Positions 54,513-63,479 of a DNA stretch of 64,000 nucleotides are shown here, in pieces (the stretch's first letter is position 1; every line of letters starts with the position of its first letter). The DNA is from Gari tellinella (lineage: Eukaryota > Mollusca > Bivalvia > Cardiida > Psammobiidae), in the NCBI GenBank assembly GCA_922989275.2, contig OV277862.1, forward strand, positions 16,163,543 to 16,227,542, in the 5' to 3' direction. The translations under genes were made by a program, and so were the position numbers. Below the pieces are notes generated by a model, which had not been told where the DNA came from, searched no databases, and was given only the letters and a program-made list of their open reading frames with translations.

Positions 54513-54749
54513 ATTTTCCTCCCGCAAACTTCAATTGGATAACTCCAGGTTCCTATTAAGTAAATTCCTTTGTTGTTGTTTTTATCAAAGTATTGGGGTA
54601 TGACAAGCAGTGCAGATCCAGATTAGAGGGCTCTTTATTGGAGCTCTATGCTCTGGCTTTTCATTGTTTGCATAAGACAAATGTACTCTCCACATGTACA
54701 CTGTTCGCAAATGATGCGTTTATGCGTGACTAGGGTTCAAAGGGGTAAA
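54513..54749. mobile_element. TTAA-3 MITE, ends eroded
   Basis: TTCCTCCCGCAAACTTCAAT, ATGACAAGCAGTGCAGATCC, GCATAAGACAAATGTACTCT and GACTAGGGTTCAAAGGGGTA. Confidence 0.7.
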
Positions 54750-54844
54750 GCTTTTTCGACAGTTTAATGCAGCTTTTTAGAAAATATAAGATGTTTTACT
54801 TATGTCATGTATACCTTTCTATCATTATGATCTCTATCCCTCCC

Positions 54845-55099
54845 CAGGGCTGCCATAAGTTGGCATGAAAAATCCTAAGATTTCCAAATTTGCATTTTTC
54901 AAGTGCAATTTTACGAATCGTACCTTTACCACATAGTCTGTTTCTAGTTTTGTTGACATGTGGCTACTTAAAGCAGGCTGGAAGTAAAGCAGAATGCGCA
55001 TTAAGGCGCATTCTGCTTTACTTTCAGCCTGCTTTAAGCTACCATGTATCAGAAAAAAATCCGAAGATTTTGGAAAAATCCGGAGAAATGACAGCCCTG
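54845..55099. mobile_element. SIX-1 MITE with exact 6-bp duplication
   Basis: CAGGGCTGCCATAAGTTGGC to GAGAAATGACAGCCCTG; CCTCCC at 54839-54844 and 55100-55105. Complete beta hairpin. Confidence 0.95.
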
Positions 55100-55115
55100 C
55101 CTCCCTGATATAATT

Positions 55116-57336
55116 CACGCCCTGTAATCTCTGGCTCCCTCACATTTTGGCGATGTATTGAAAAAAGAGCCAAAGAAACTTCCGAGAAGCATCCAAAGAC
55201 AGGAAATGGCCACGAAAGGTAAGACAAACGATGCATCGTGCACATATTTCTTCCTCTATAAAAGTCATTAAGTGTTATTCTAAAAATCGGGCTTCGTTAT
55301 TCCACATGGAATTGATCATACCTTAAGTCCGTGTATATTGATTTGCAAAACAATTTTGTTTGTAGCCGTTACATTGAACCAAAGTTTGGAGAATGACCCG
55401 ATCGAAAACGAAAGTAGACAAAAAACACCTCTGATCAATGTTTTATTCCGAATTTCATTACTTTAAGCATAGAACGTTATTGCTTGATAGATACTTGTTT
55501 GATTTTTAATCATATTACGTTTATAAATCATTATATTCCCGTCATACTCGCGAATTTATCGATTGGGATGGAGCCTGCGTTATAGAGAGGGAGCCAGTAT
55601 GCCGAGAGGGAGCCACCAATGAACGCATTTCAAGTAGTATTAGCAAATGTGCAAATTACGTCTTCTTCGAAAAAGACGTTGATTTGTTTGGTGTCAAACT
55701 ATTTAGAACACAGTAACATATCTGTGAAATAACGAATTCATTGAATAAAATTTGGTGATCATTTTTATTACTAAAAAAGAGATATATCGCATAAAACTCA
55801 AGCTTGTAAATTTGTTATTAAAATAAATATCTTGCTGATCCTTATCAGCTAGGATTTAATTAAAAATCGACACTGTTCTTATTTTTTTATTTATTAAATT
55901 ATTAAATAACTGATAGAGATATAAAGTGAATTGTTGCAAATTGTCTTAAGCTCGCATATTTACATTTCCAGATGGGTGTATTTAAAAGACAACGCAAGAC
56001 TCTCTTGACATCAAAAAAGCATTTCAAGTCACGAGCAAGGGTGAACATAGGAAGACTGACATTGACAAGCACACCAATCTCAAATCGAAAAAGAACCACC
56101 CACTGCAGAAAACTAACACCCTTTAGATCACCATTTACTAAGTGACCAAAATGGTCACCAGTTAATCGCAGCTACTCCATCTGTTCCCCTTCAAAGAGAC
56201 CGGCCAAAATTCATTTAGATTTTTCAACCACCCATAAAGATGAATCAACCATTTTGTATTCAGATATTGCAACCACCAGCCCATCTTCGTCTGAGATAGA
56301 CTTCAATTTTGATGAGTTGTGCCCGTCTTATAAGAAGCCACGTGATGAAGCATATGATACATTCCTTGATGCATTGATAGTCTCCAAGGAACACAATGTT
56401 GATACCGACATTACAACTTTCTTAAAACTGGTGTATCCCACTCGAATTAAAAGGAGCCTTCTAAATATATTTTCTAGCATATTCATACTGATTTTTGTTT
56501 CATTTTAAAGTTTTTTCCAACATATAAATTGTTATTCTAAATTAAAAGTTACGTTCAGCATTTGAAATAAATCTACAAATTTCATCTTCCAGTTAATCTA
56601 AAAGTATGTTTGTAATAATTATACTCATCCATTTTCTTCTCCATTTGTCTTCCGATAGACTTAAAATTATGTATGCTTGATGTTTTGTTGAACGACCGTG
56701 TGGTTTATATAAAGCTAGTGTCTCCTGTATTACTCATATCTTTACTTTAAATATCGAGCTATTACAGATACTTCAATGTTTTAAAAAAAATGAAATTCTC
56801 AATGTGTTTTTGAAACATAATCAGTTTGTGCATACGTTGGCTCCATCTCTGCATCTTCGCTCCCTCTCCATAACACAGGCTCCTTCTCAATCGATTAAAT
56901 TGGCCAGCAAGACATGGTTATAATGATTGATGAAGTAATATGATGCAAAATCAAACAATTATCTATCAATCAATAAAGCTCCACGTTTTAACTGATGGAA
57001 TTAGGAATAAAACATTGAACAGGGGTGTTTTTTGTCTACTTTCGGTTTTGATCGGGTCATTCTCCAAACTTTGGTTCAATGTAACGGCTACAATAAAATT
57101 GTTTTGCAAATCAATCAACACGGACTTAAGGTATGATCAATTCCATGTGGAATGACGAAGCTCGATTTTTGAAAAAAATACTCATTGACTTTTTAGAGGA
57201 AGAAATATGTGCACGATGCATTGTTTGTCTTACCTTTCGTGGCCATATCCTGTCTTTGGATGCTTCTCGGAAGTTTCTTTGGCTCTTTTTTCAATACATC
57301 GCGAAAATGTGAGGGAGCCAGAGATTACAGGGCGTG
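55116..57336. mobile_element. 2.2-kb fold-back transposon with ~340 bp TIRs
   Basis: CACGCCCTGTAATCTCTGGC begins the left arm; the right arm ends in its complement. Homology runs to about 55455 and from about 57000. Inner inverted blocks at 55555-55620 and 56833-56905 carry repeated GAGGGAGCC motifs, which could be protein-binding sites. The centre includes a coding-like piece (55972-56508). Confidence 0.9.
55972..56508 (+). pseudogene. Coding-like fragment inside the fold-back element, one in-frame stop
   Basis: After a splice-acceptor-like TTTACATTTCCAG, an ATG opens 57 residues (MGVFKRQRKTLLTSKK start, strongly basic) to a TGA at 56143-56145. The same frame then continues for 120 residues to a TAA, with acidic and polar sequence such as SSSEIDFNFDELCPSYKKPR. 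Both halves look like protein rather than random AT-rich DNA. I do not recognise the family. It could be part of the element's own protein or a host exon captured between the TIRs. The hydrophobic end (NIFSSIFILIFVSF) is probably read-through of AT-rich DNA, perhaps intron. Confidence 0.5.
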
Positions 57337-57420
57337 TAATTATTCTGTAGGTGTAGGTTGGACTTTTTTCTGCTTTACGTTCAGTCGATTTTAATCATTA
57401 ATGTACACCATTGCATGTTT

Positions 57421-57590
57421 CTACTTTTGAAGACAGGTGACCGCTTTAAGCGGATTGAAAGTAAAACAGAATCCCCCCCCCCCCCCCCCCCCCCCTCCCC
57501 CCCCCCCCCCCCATTTTGCGCATTCTGTCACAAAGTACATTTCCGCCTGCTTTAAGTAACCATTTGCTAGGATAGAGAAAAAAGTTCTTG
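57421..57590. mobile_element. Beta hairpin with a poly-C tract at its tip
   Basis: GACCGCTTTAAGCGGATTGA, AAGTAAAACAGAAT leads into about 38 bases almost all C (57473-57512), then GCGCATTCTGTCACAAAGTA and CCTGCTTTAAG. TTAA-2 or SIX-1 ends are not resolved. Confidence 0.75.
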
Positions 57591-58213
57591 TATATTCATT
57601 ACTGTTTGAAGTGGAAAGGAGCTTTCTGTTTAACTGTCACCTTGCTTTAAATAGCCACCTGTCATAATGATAGAGGTTCTACTGTATATCAAATCACGGT
57701 TGAACAACGATTTTAATTTATCTCATTGAAATATATCCACGAAACTAAAACGATACCAGAGCTACCTTCTTAATGTATTTTTTACATTTCCAGTTACTCT
57801 CATTGGCGTTAAACTGCCATTTTCGTTTAAATTGAAAGATGCATGAATACATGTATCTTTACAAATAGAATTCTGATAAATACCCATGGGCCCGTTTCGT
57901 AAAACATCGTACGACAAAATAGTTCTTACTGTGCATACATTGTATATTCATTACTGTTTGAGGTGGAAAGGAGCTTTCTGTTTAACTGTCATAATGATAG
58001 AGGTTCTACTGTATATCAAATCACAGTTGAACAACGATTTTAATTTATCTCATTGAAATATATCCACGTAACTAAAACGATACCAAAGCTACCTTCCTAA
58101 GGTAATTTTTACGTTACCAGTTACTCTCATTTGCGTTAAACTGCCATTTTCGTTTAAATTGAAAGATGCATGAATACATGTATCTTTACAAACAGAATTC
58201 TGATAAATACCCA
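57590..58213. repeat. Imperfect tandem duplication of ~360 bp
   Basis: TATTCATTACTGTTTGAAGT plus GGAAAGGAGCTTTCTG begins at about 57591 and recurs at 57949. GATAGAGGTTCTACTGTATA, GGTTGAACAACGATTTTAAT and CCCATGGGCCCGTTTCGTAA follow in both. The unit ends in the start of the GGGCCCG-family MITE; only the second is followed by a whole one. Confidence 0.85.
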
Positions 58214-58456
58214 TGGGCCCGTTTCGTAAAACATCGTACGACAAAATTTAATGGTGTCGTAAGTCAGATTATAAAAGTCTCAATTATTATTTATTTCTCC
58301 GTCTAATCCTGTATTTTGACACCTTTTGGAATCGTTTTCAAGACGATTCCAAAGAGATGTCACAAGACATGATTAGATAGAGAAATCAGAAATTAAATTT
58401 ATTTTAAAGTTTTGACTTACGACCGTTTTTGTCGTACGAAGTTTTATGAAACGGAC
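58214..58456. mobile_element. GGGCCCG-family MITE
   Basis: GGGCCCGTTTCGTAAAACAT to CGAAGTTTTATGAAACGG. Central hairpin TTTTGGAATCGTTTTCAAGA plus CGATTCCAAA. Confidence 0.85.
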
Positions 58457-58800
58457 CACAGAAAGCCAACGTATGGAATAGGCCTGAACAATATATCTCT
58501 GCAAGTGAAATAATGTTCAGGGCTCTTCATCTGAAACTTCCGAAATTGTACAGTGTGATAAGTACGATTTAAGTGTAGATAGTCTCTTATAACTCTATCT
58601 TAGAGTGGCAGTGTACATCTTATGTTGAACTTTTAACTGTGATATATTGTCATGTTGCATACTGAAGAGAAATAAATAAATAAATAAATATGAACTTTCT
58701 GATTAACCTTTGTCACGCATTAACTTGAAATTGTCACTTGCATTTAAGACTGTTTCACGTAGTAACTTTTGAATGATGCTTATAGATCATATATTAAGTC

Positions 58801-59011
58801 CAGGGCTGCCATTAGTTGACATAAAAAATCCTAAGATTTCCAAATTTGCATTTTTCAAGTGCGATTGTACGAATCGTACATTTTCCCCAATCGCCTGTTT
58901 TTAGTTTTGTTGACACGTGGCTGCTTAAAGCAGACTGAAAGCCTGCTTTAAGCTACCATGTACTAGAAGATTCCGAAGATTTAGGAAAAATCCGGAGAAA
59001 TGGCAGCCCTG
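58801..59011. mobile_element. SIX-1 MITE with exact 6-bp duplication, short hairpin
   Basis: CAGGGCTGCCATTAGTTGAC to GAGAAATGGCAGCCCTG; TAAGTC at 58795-58800 and 59012-59017. The hairpin is reduced to CTTAAAGCAGACTGAAAGCC plus TGCTTTAAG. Confidence 0.95.
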
Positions 59012-59137
59012 TAAGTCTATATGCCAATGTCCATATTTGAGAAAAATCGAATTCCATGGACCTGTCACCTCTCACTAAATTATAACACGGAATGCAAAAC
59101 ACATTTATATCAAATCTTGGTTAAACAAATGACTTCA

Positions 59138-59396
59138 CATTACCCGTTTAAGTTTACGCATTTAATTATTTCCTCCACTGAAGAAAAGGAGTCCCATTTA
59201 TGTAGTCACGAATATGTATCGTAAGAAATATGTTCTATAATTATTCTAGCACTAAGTACTTCGTGATTCTAGCAGATGATTATTTAAAACAGACTGAAGG
59301 TAAAATAGAAATCACCTTAATGCACATTTTGCTTTACTTTCAGTTTGCTTTAAGTGAGCACCTGTCTTCAAAACTAAAAGCAGGCTATGGAGTAAC
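59138..59396. mobile_element. TTAA-2 MITE with small insertion
   Basis: TTACCCGTTTAAGTTTACGC to GCAGGCTATGGAGTAAC. The TATTCTAGCAC...GATTCTAGCAG segment is duplicated around 59240-59275. Confidence 0.65.
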
Positions 59397-59489
59397 CGTA
59401 ATAGTAAACTTATTGACTCATACAATATAAAAAGATTGAATAATTCATTTTTTCATTTATGCTTAGTCGAACTTTTACTTTTCACATTT

Positions 59490-59615
59490 TTATGGCAGAC
59501 TATCTAGAACTGACAAACAGTATAGACAGTATTAGACACAGGGTCTACACTGTTTTCATAGGCCAGTAAACGTTCGATCAGGCATACTGTTTGCAAAAGA
59601 TGCGTAAATACAATT
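59490..59615. mobile_element. TTAA-3 hairpin remnant
   Basis: CTGACAAACAGTATAGACAG and CAGGGTCTACACTGTTTTCA, then ATAGGCCAGTAAACG. Confidence 0.5.
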
Positions 59616-59805
59616 GCTCTCGAAGGACCAGTGGCACAAAAATATTAAACGATAAAAAATACCTTCGGCAAAGTTTGCATTTAGCAGACATTTGAAATGT
59701 CCAGCAGTTAAAATAAAATGTTATGCTACTACATAATATATGTTGCTGTTTATCTTACAAACTAAACATGCATCTTCTTTTGAATCCAGAGAACACATGT
59801 GTTTA

Positions 59806-59998
59806 CAAGGCTCCAGATAAGAGGAAGTAAACTGAACAAATCCAACATTTTCACACTCATTTCAACACCAACTCCTATGATGTTACTACTCATTAGAATC
59901 GTCTTTTCAAGACGATTCTAATGAGTAGTGACACCATATGGTTTAATACAGAAATAAAGATTCTAGTTTTTGAAATACTCCCCTTATCTGGAGCCCTG
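59806..59998. mobile_element. SIX-2 MITE
   Basis: CAAGGCTCCAGATAAGAGGA to CCCCTTATCTGGAGCCCTG. The hairpin pairs CTCATTAGAATCGTCTTTTC with AAGACGATTCTAATGAG. Confidence 0.9.
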
Positions 59999-60206
59999 TG
60001 TAACAGTTTAGCAGCCATATACAGAGATGGAGAATTTGAGATATATCTAATTTTATTTTAACTTGTTTATCTTATATCTTTATCATTGCATATAAAACAA
60101 TTTTACTACATGTAGGTCACATTTCTATCAATGTCCCATACATCCACGAAACGGTACATGTAATTATATAAAATAATAATAATAATAAAAACTCTAAAGA
60201 CAGTTA

Positions 60207-60300
60207 CTGCTCAATTCAAGACAAAACTGATGCATAAAGTTCCTTTAAGAGCTTTGCTTTCTGCATTACTTGTGTCCTTAAGTAAGCTGTCACCTTTATA
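60207..60300. repeat. AGAAAGC-type hairpin
   Basis: GCTCAATTCAAGACAAAACT and ATTACTTGTGTCCTTAAGTA around AAAGTTCCTTTAAGAGCTTT. Confidence 0.55.
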
Positions 60301-60441
60301 GATCCAATTTAGTTTCGTTTGTGTAGTCCCTTTAACACAGGTCTTACAGTATGACCACACGTGCCCCAAAGCCATCATATTCATAGATACAATCACATTT
60401 TAATCATGCCATGAGAAAAACAAATCTATTGAATTAAATTG

Positions 60442-60510
60442 CAAACAGTGTAGACCCAGACAAGACGCCGCGTCAGAGACGCGGCGTCTTGTCTAGGTCT
60501 ATACTGTTTG
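60442..60510. repeat. Alpha hairpin with enlarged tip
   Basis: CAAACAGTGTAGACCCAGAC pairs with GTCTAGGTCTATACTGTTTG. The tip is GCCGCGTCAGAGACGCGGC, longer than usual but still self-complementary. TTAA-4-like flanks are not resolved. Confidence 0.75.
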
Positions 60511-60596
60511 ACACTCACCAAGAACAGTATGTTGTTACATGACGTGAATGATACAATATAAGAATTGATCATTGTCCGAGTCAAGATGATACTTTG

Positions 60597-61036
60597 CAGG
60601 GTTCCAGATAAAGGGGGAGTAAACTGAACAAATCCAGCCTTTTCTCACTTATTTCAGCCCTAAAGCCTATGGTGTTACTACTCATTAGAATCGTCTCGAA
60701 GAGACGATTCTAATGAGTAGTGACACCATAGGGTTTAACTCATTATCCCCTGAAACTTCCAATGGAAAATTCCAGTTTACAATAAAGACTGGTCCATTTT
60801 AGATTATTTAGGGTTGTTTTTGATAATATATTACAAAATGACAAACAGTGAAGTCCCTGTTTAGAGGGCTCCTGCAGGAGCCCTCTAATCAGGGACTTCA
60901 CTGTTTGCTTTAGACGAGCATACTCTTCAGAGGTACACTTTTGGTAGAGGACGCATATATGCGTCACTAGGGCGTAATGAGTTAAAGCAGAAATAAAGAT
61001 TTTAATTTTTGAAATACTCCCCTTATCTGGAACCCT
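60597..61036. mobile_element. SIX-2 MITE interrupted by TTAA-3
   Basis: CAGGGTTCCAGATAAAGGGG to CCCCTTATCTGGAACCCTG. Flanks ACTTTG and GCTTTG differ at one base. The host sequence matches 2911-3108 on both sides of the insertion. Confidence 0.9.
60735..60985. mobile_element. TTAA-3 MITE nested in SIX-2
   Basis: TTAACTCATTATCCCCTGAA to CACTAGGGCGTAATGAGTTAA. The hairpin at 60842-60907 has 33-base arms with one mismatch and a GGGCTCCTGCAGGAGCCC tip. Confidence 0.95.
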
Positions 61037-61102
61037 GGCTTTGACTTGGTCTACCCTGTTTGCATTGCAACAAGTGGTTATTCAGGAAGCTGGCCACCTT
61101 AC

Positions 61103-61208
61103 CATTCTCTGGCATTATCTCTTCAAACGGTCCTGATTTCCCATCGTTTCCGAGATCGTTCCCATTGATATCCCTCGGATTCCGTTGCACCGGACTTTCC
61201 ACGCTCAT
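61103..61208 (-). CDS. Possible first coding exon, unknown protein
   Basis: The minus-strand ATG (context CCAGAATGA) opens 35 residues starting MSVESPVQRN and ending EEIMPEN, then one base before the donor G|GTAAGG. The piece is acidic, polar and low in AT compared with its surroundings. Upstream lies a GC-richer leader (GACAAGCGCGCGCCACAGCA) and a promoter-like region. No domain is recognised. It ends in phase 1, which matches the start phase of the Snail exon 20 kb downstream on the same strand; joining them would give [12 protein letters not shown] after EN and an aspartate. That link is speculative, since the piece shows no SNAG motif. Codon composition and the donor support a real exon. 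Confidence 0.5.
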
Positions 61209-61899
61209 TCTGGCTCGAGCGACGTGCTGTGGCGCGCGCTTGTCTTCCTGGTGTGAAGTTTGAAACCCACCCGGGGTTCCTGTTCAACGAATACTGCTGT
61301 TGCAAGTCGAATTTGAGAAGACGTATGTAGTATTTCCGAGTATTCAAACGTTTGTGTTAATGCTTGGTTTTGTTTTAAGATTTTTTTTATCAAATGCGAT
61401 GCTCTATTAATGGCTATCCTTTTGTTAAGTAAATCATGTCTTTGTTGATTAAATATCTGATTGTATTCATCACCAGAGGCAAGTTGCCCTGTAAAGTTCA
61501 GTGGCCAGTTTGTTTTCCCTTTACAATCACTAAATCGAGAGAACAAACTATATGTACGTTTTTTTCTTAATAGCATAGAGAATTAATCACTGTTAATATT
61601 GTCCGCAATAAAACCATTTCTGTCCACTTAACTAGCCCCAACTTTCACTAATTTCTCACTCTCACTAGTCTTCTTAAGTCATAGTCACCTGTTGTAAATG
61701 ACAATCTAAGTGAACTTGTCAGTGTTTAAACTGCTTAACGTCCAATAGGTGCAAGAAGATTGAACCGCCTACCAACTACACCTCGTTTATTAACGTGTTA
61801 CAGATAAATTAAAACATTTCACACAATATCTCAACAGCAACACTTGTGAATCACTGCCAAATGAGACTAGCAAAAATAAACAAGACGTTTCACACCTAT

Positions 61900-62170
61900 T
61901 GTGTCACTGCCCCGTCTTAACTCGCATTTCTTGTTTGTACAAATGATCCGCTCTTGGCAAATCCAATCTGCCACTTTTCACTTCCTCGCTTGATCCATTG
62001 ACCAATCGCTCTTTTGTCTAGGAGGTGGGAAGCGTCTCTAAGCTCCGCCCATTTCTCGCGTGAAAAGACGTTCGGATAATGTCGCGCAGGTAACAGGTGC
62101 CATGAAAATGTGACGAGCCTCGCTGGATACGGAAAAAACATCCCGCCTCAAGCACACGGTGATAATCGAT
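61900..62170 (-). promoter_or_regulatory. Promoter-like, CpG-richer region
   Basis: Within an AT-rich setting, this stretch has ATTGGTCAATGG (a CCAAT-type box on the minus strand), GCTCCGCCCATT (GC-box) and several CpGs. It lies about 700 bases upstream of the 61208 ATG on the minus strand. No clear TATA box. Confidence 0.35.
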
Positions 62171-62349
62171 TTAGAGGGTTCAAATGACTTTATATGGCCA
62201 CAGCACAAGGTGTTAGATAAACACGACATCGCATGTTTGACATGTGAAACAGCCTGTGAGTCGATGCATCTAGAATTCATGGTTTCATTTTCCCTTCATA
62301 ATTGTCGTCTGCTGAACATATTTTAGTAGACGTCATCTTTTTAAATATA

Positions 62350-62554
62350 TAGTAACCCCTCTCTATAACGACCACTTAATTTTGTTAAACATTAGTTATT
62401 GAAGGCAGGTGACTGCTTAAAGCAAGGTGACAGTGAAACAGAAAGCTCCTATAGGAGCTTTCTGTTTCACTGTCACCTTGTTTTAAGCTGTCACCTGTCT
62501 TTTATATAATCAATTATCCTTCGTTTTAGTGGTCGTAATAGAGAGGTTTTACTG
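62350..62554. mobile_element. TA-1 MITE with perfect beta-prime hairpin (reference copy)
   Basis: AGTAACCCCTCTCTATAACG to GGTCGTAATAGAGAGGTTTT plus ACTG. The hairpin TTAAAGCAAGGTGACAGTGA with its complement closes on GCTCCTATAGGAGC. Confidence 0.9.
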
Positions 62555-62604
62555 TGCCTTTTTAAGAGCTTTCTTTAGTACTTTTGTCCTGCATCAAGCT
62601 GTTA

Positions 62605-62975
62605 CAGTGCTCCCTCTCTACAACGACACCCAATGTGAGACACCCAATGTGTGTGTTGTTCGGAGGGAGATGTTAGAAGGAGAGAAATTTAGACTAAGCT
62701 TACATTTGCAAACAGCTTGAATTCAGATAAGACGCCGCGTCACGCGGCGTCTGGTCTTGATTCAAGCTGTTTGCCACTCGTCATTATGTTGTTTTTTCTG
62801 TCAAAATATATAGCTCATATGCAAATTTGAGAAAAACAGCAGACGACAAATTTAAGGAGACGACATTGCAGCCGTATTTTTTTTTGACATAAGTGTCTTA
62901 TTTTGGGAGCGGTGGCAATGGTCGTTGTATGGAGGGAACCGTTGTTTGGAGGGCCGTTGTAGAGAGTGACCACTG
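62605..62975. mobile_element. TA-2 MITE between 27-bp direct repeats
   Basis: TA-flanked CAGTGCTCCCTCTCTACAAC to GTTGTAGAGAGTGACCACTG. The alpha hairpin at 62709-62773 has a GCCGCGTCACGCGGC tip. TACTTTTGTCCTGCAT plus CAAGCTGTTAC precedes it, and nearly the same 27 bases follow it. Confidence 0.9.
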
Positions 62976-63097
62976 TACTTTTGTCCTGCATTAAGCTGTT
63001 ACCTTTCTTATCCCTTATCATGCTGAACTGTATCGTCTTCGAAAAATAATATAGGCAATATTTATCCTTTTTAAACTTAAGAAATTACTAATATGGG

Positions 63098-63170
63098 TTG
63101 CAAACAGTTTGGATCAAGATCAGACGCCGCGTAACGCGGCGTCAGATATGAGTCCAAGCTGCTTACAAAT
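63098..63170. repeat. Alpha hairpin
   Basis: GCAAACAGTTTGGATCAAGA and GAGTCCAAGCTGCTTAC around GACGCCGCGTAACGCGGCGT. Confidence 0.75.
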
Positions 63171-63205
63171 ATTGGTCAAGTCGCACTTTGCTCAAGACGG
63201 GTTGA

Positions 63206-63433
63206 TCATTATCCTATAGCCTATTTCTATTTTTGAAAATAGGTGGTCACTTAAAGAAGATAAAAGTAAAGGGGCATTCTGCTTTACTTTCAGCCTGCTC
63301 TATCTACCATCTGCTAGGAAATAGAAAATATTAATTATGATGTTTATTCATGAATGTAGAAAGTGGAGCTATTTTCTTCAGTAGAGGAATAAATTATGGG
63401 ATAACAAGACGCATTTAAGGAGTAAGGGGTTAA
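63206..63433. mobile_element. TTAA-2 MITE
   Basis: CATTATCCTATAGCCTATTT to AAGGAGTAAGGGGTTAA, reverse orientation; hairpin left arm decayed, right arm GCATTCTGCTTTACTTTCAG. Confidence 0.7.
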
Positions 63434-63479
63434 AGACTACAAACTTATTTTGAATGGCCCCTGAAAACGGTATCTGCTT

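Noticed and set aside
61205..61576. 123-codon minus-strand frame upstream of the 61208 exon
   Set aside because: It is in another frame from the candidate exon, begins in AT-rich DNA and has no domain; more likely leader or promoter sequence.
17823..63170. CRISPR-like or integron-like interpretation of the many palindromes
   Set aside because: The palindromes are dispersed, differ in spacing and lie in transposon bodies of a eukaryote; no repeat-spacer regularity and no cas genes.
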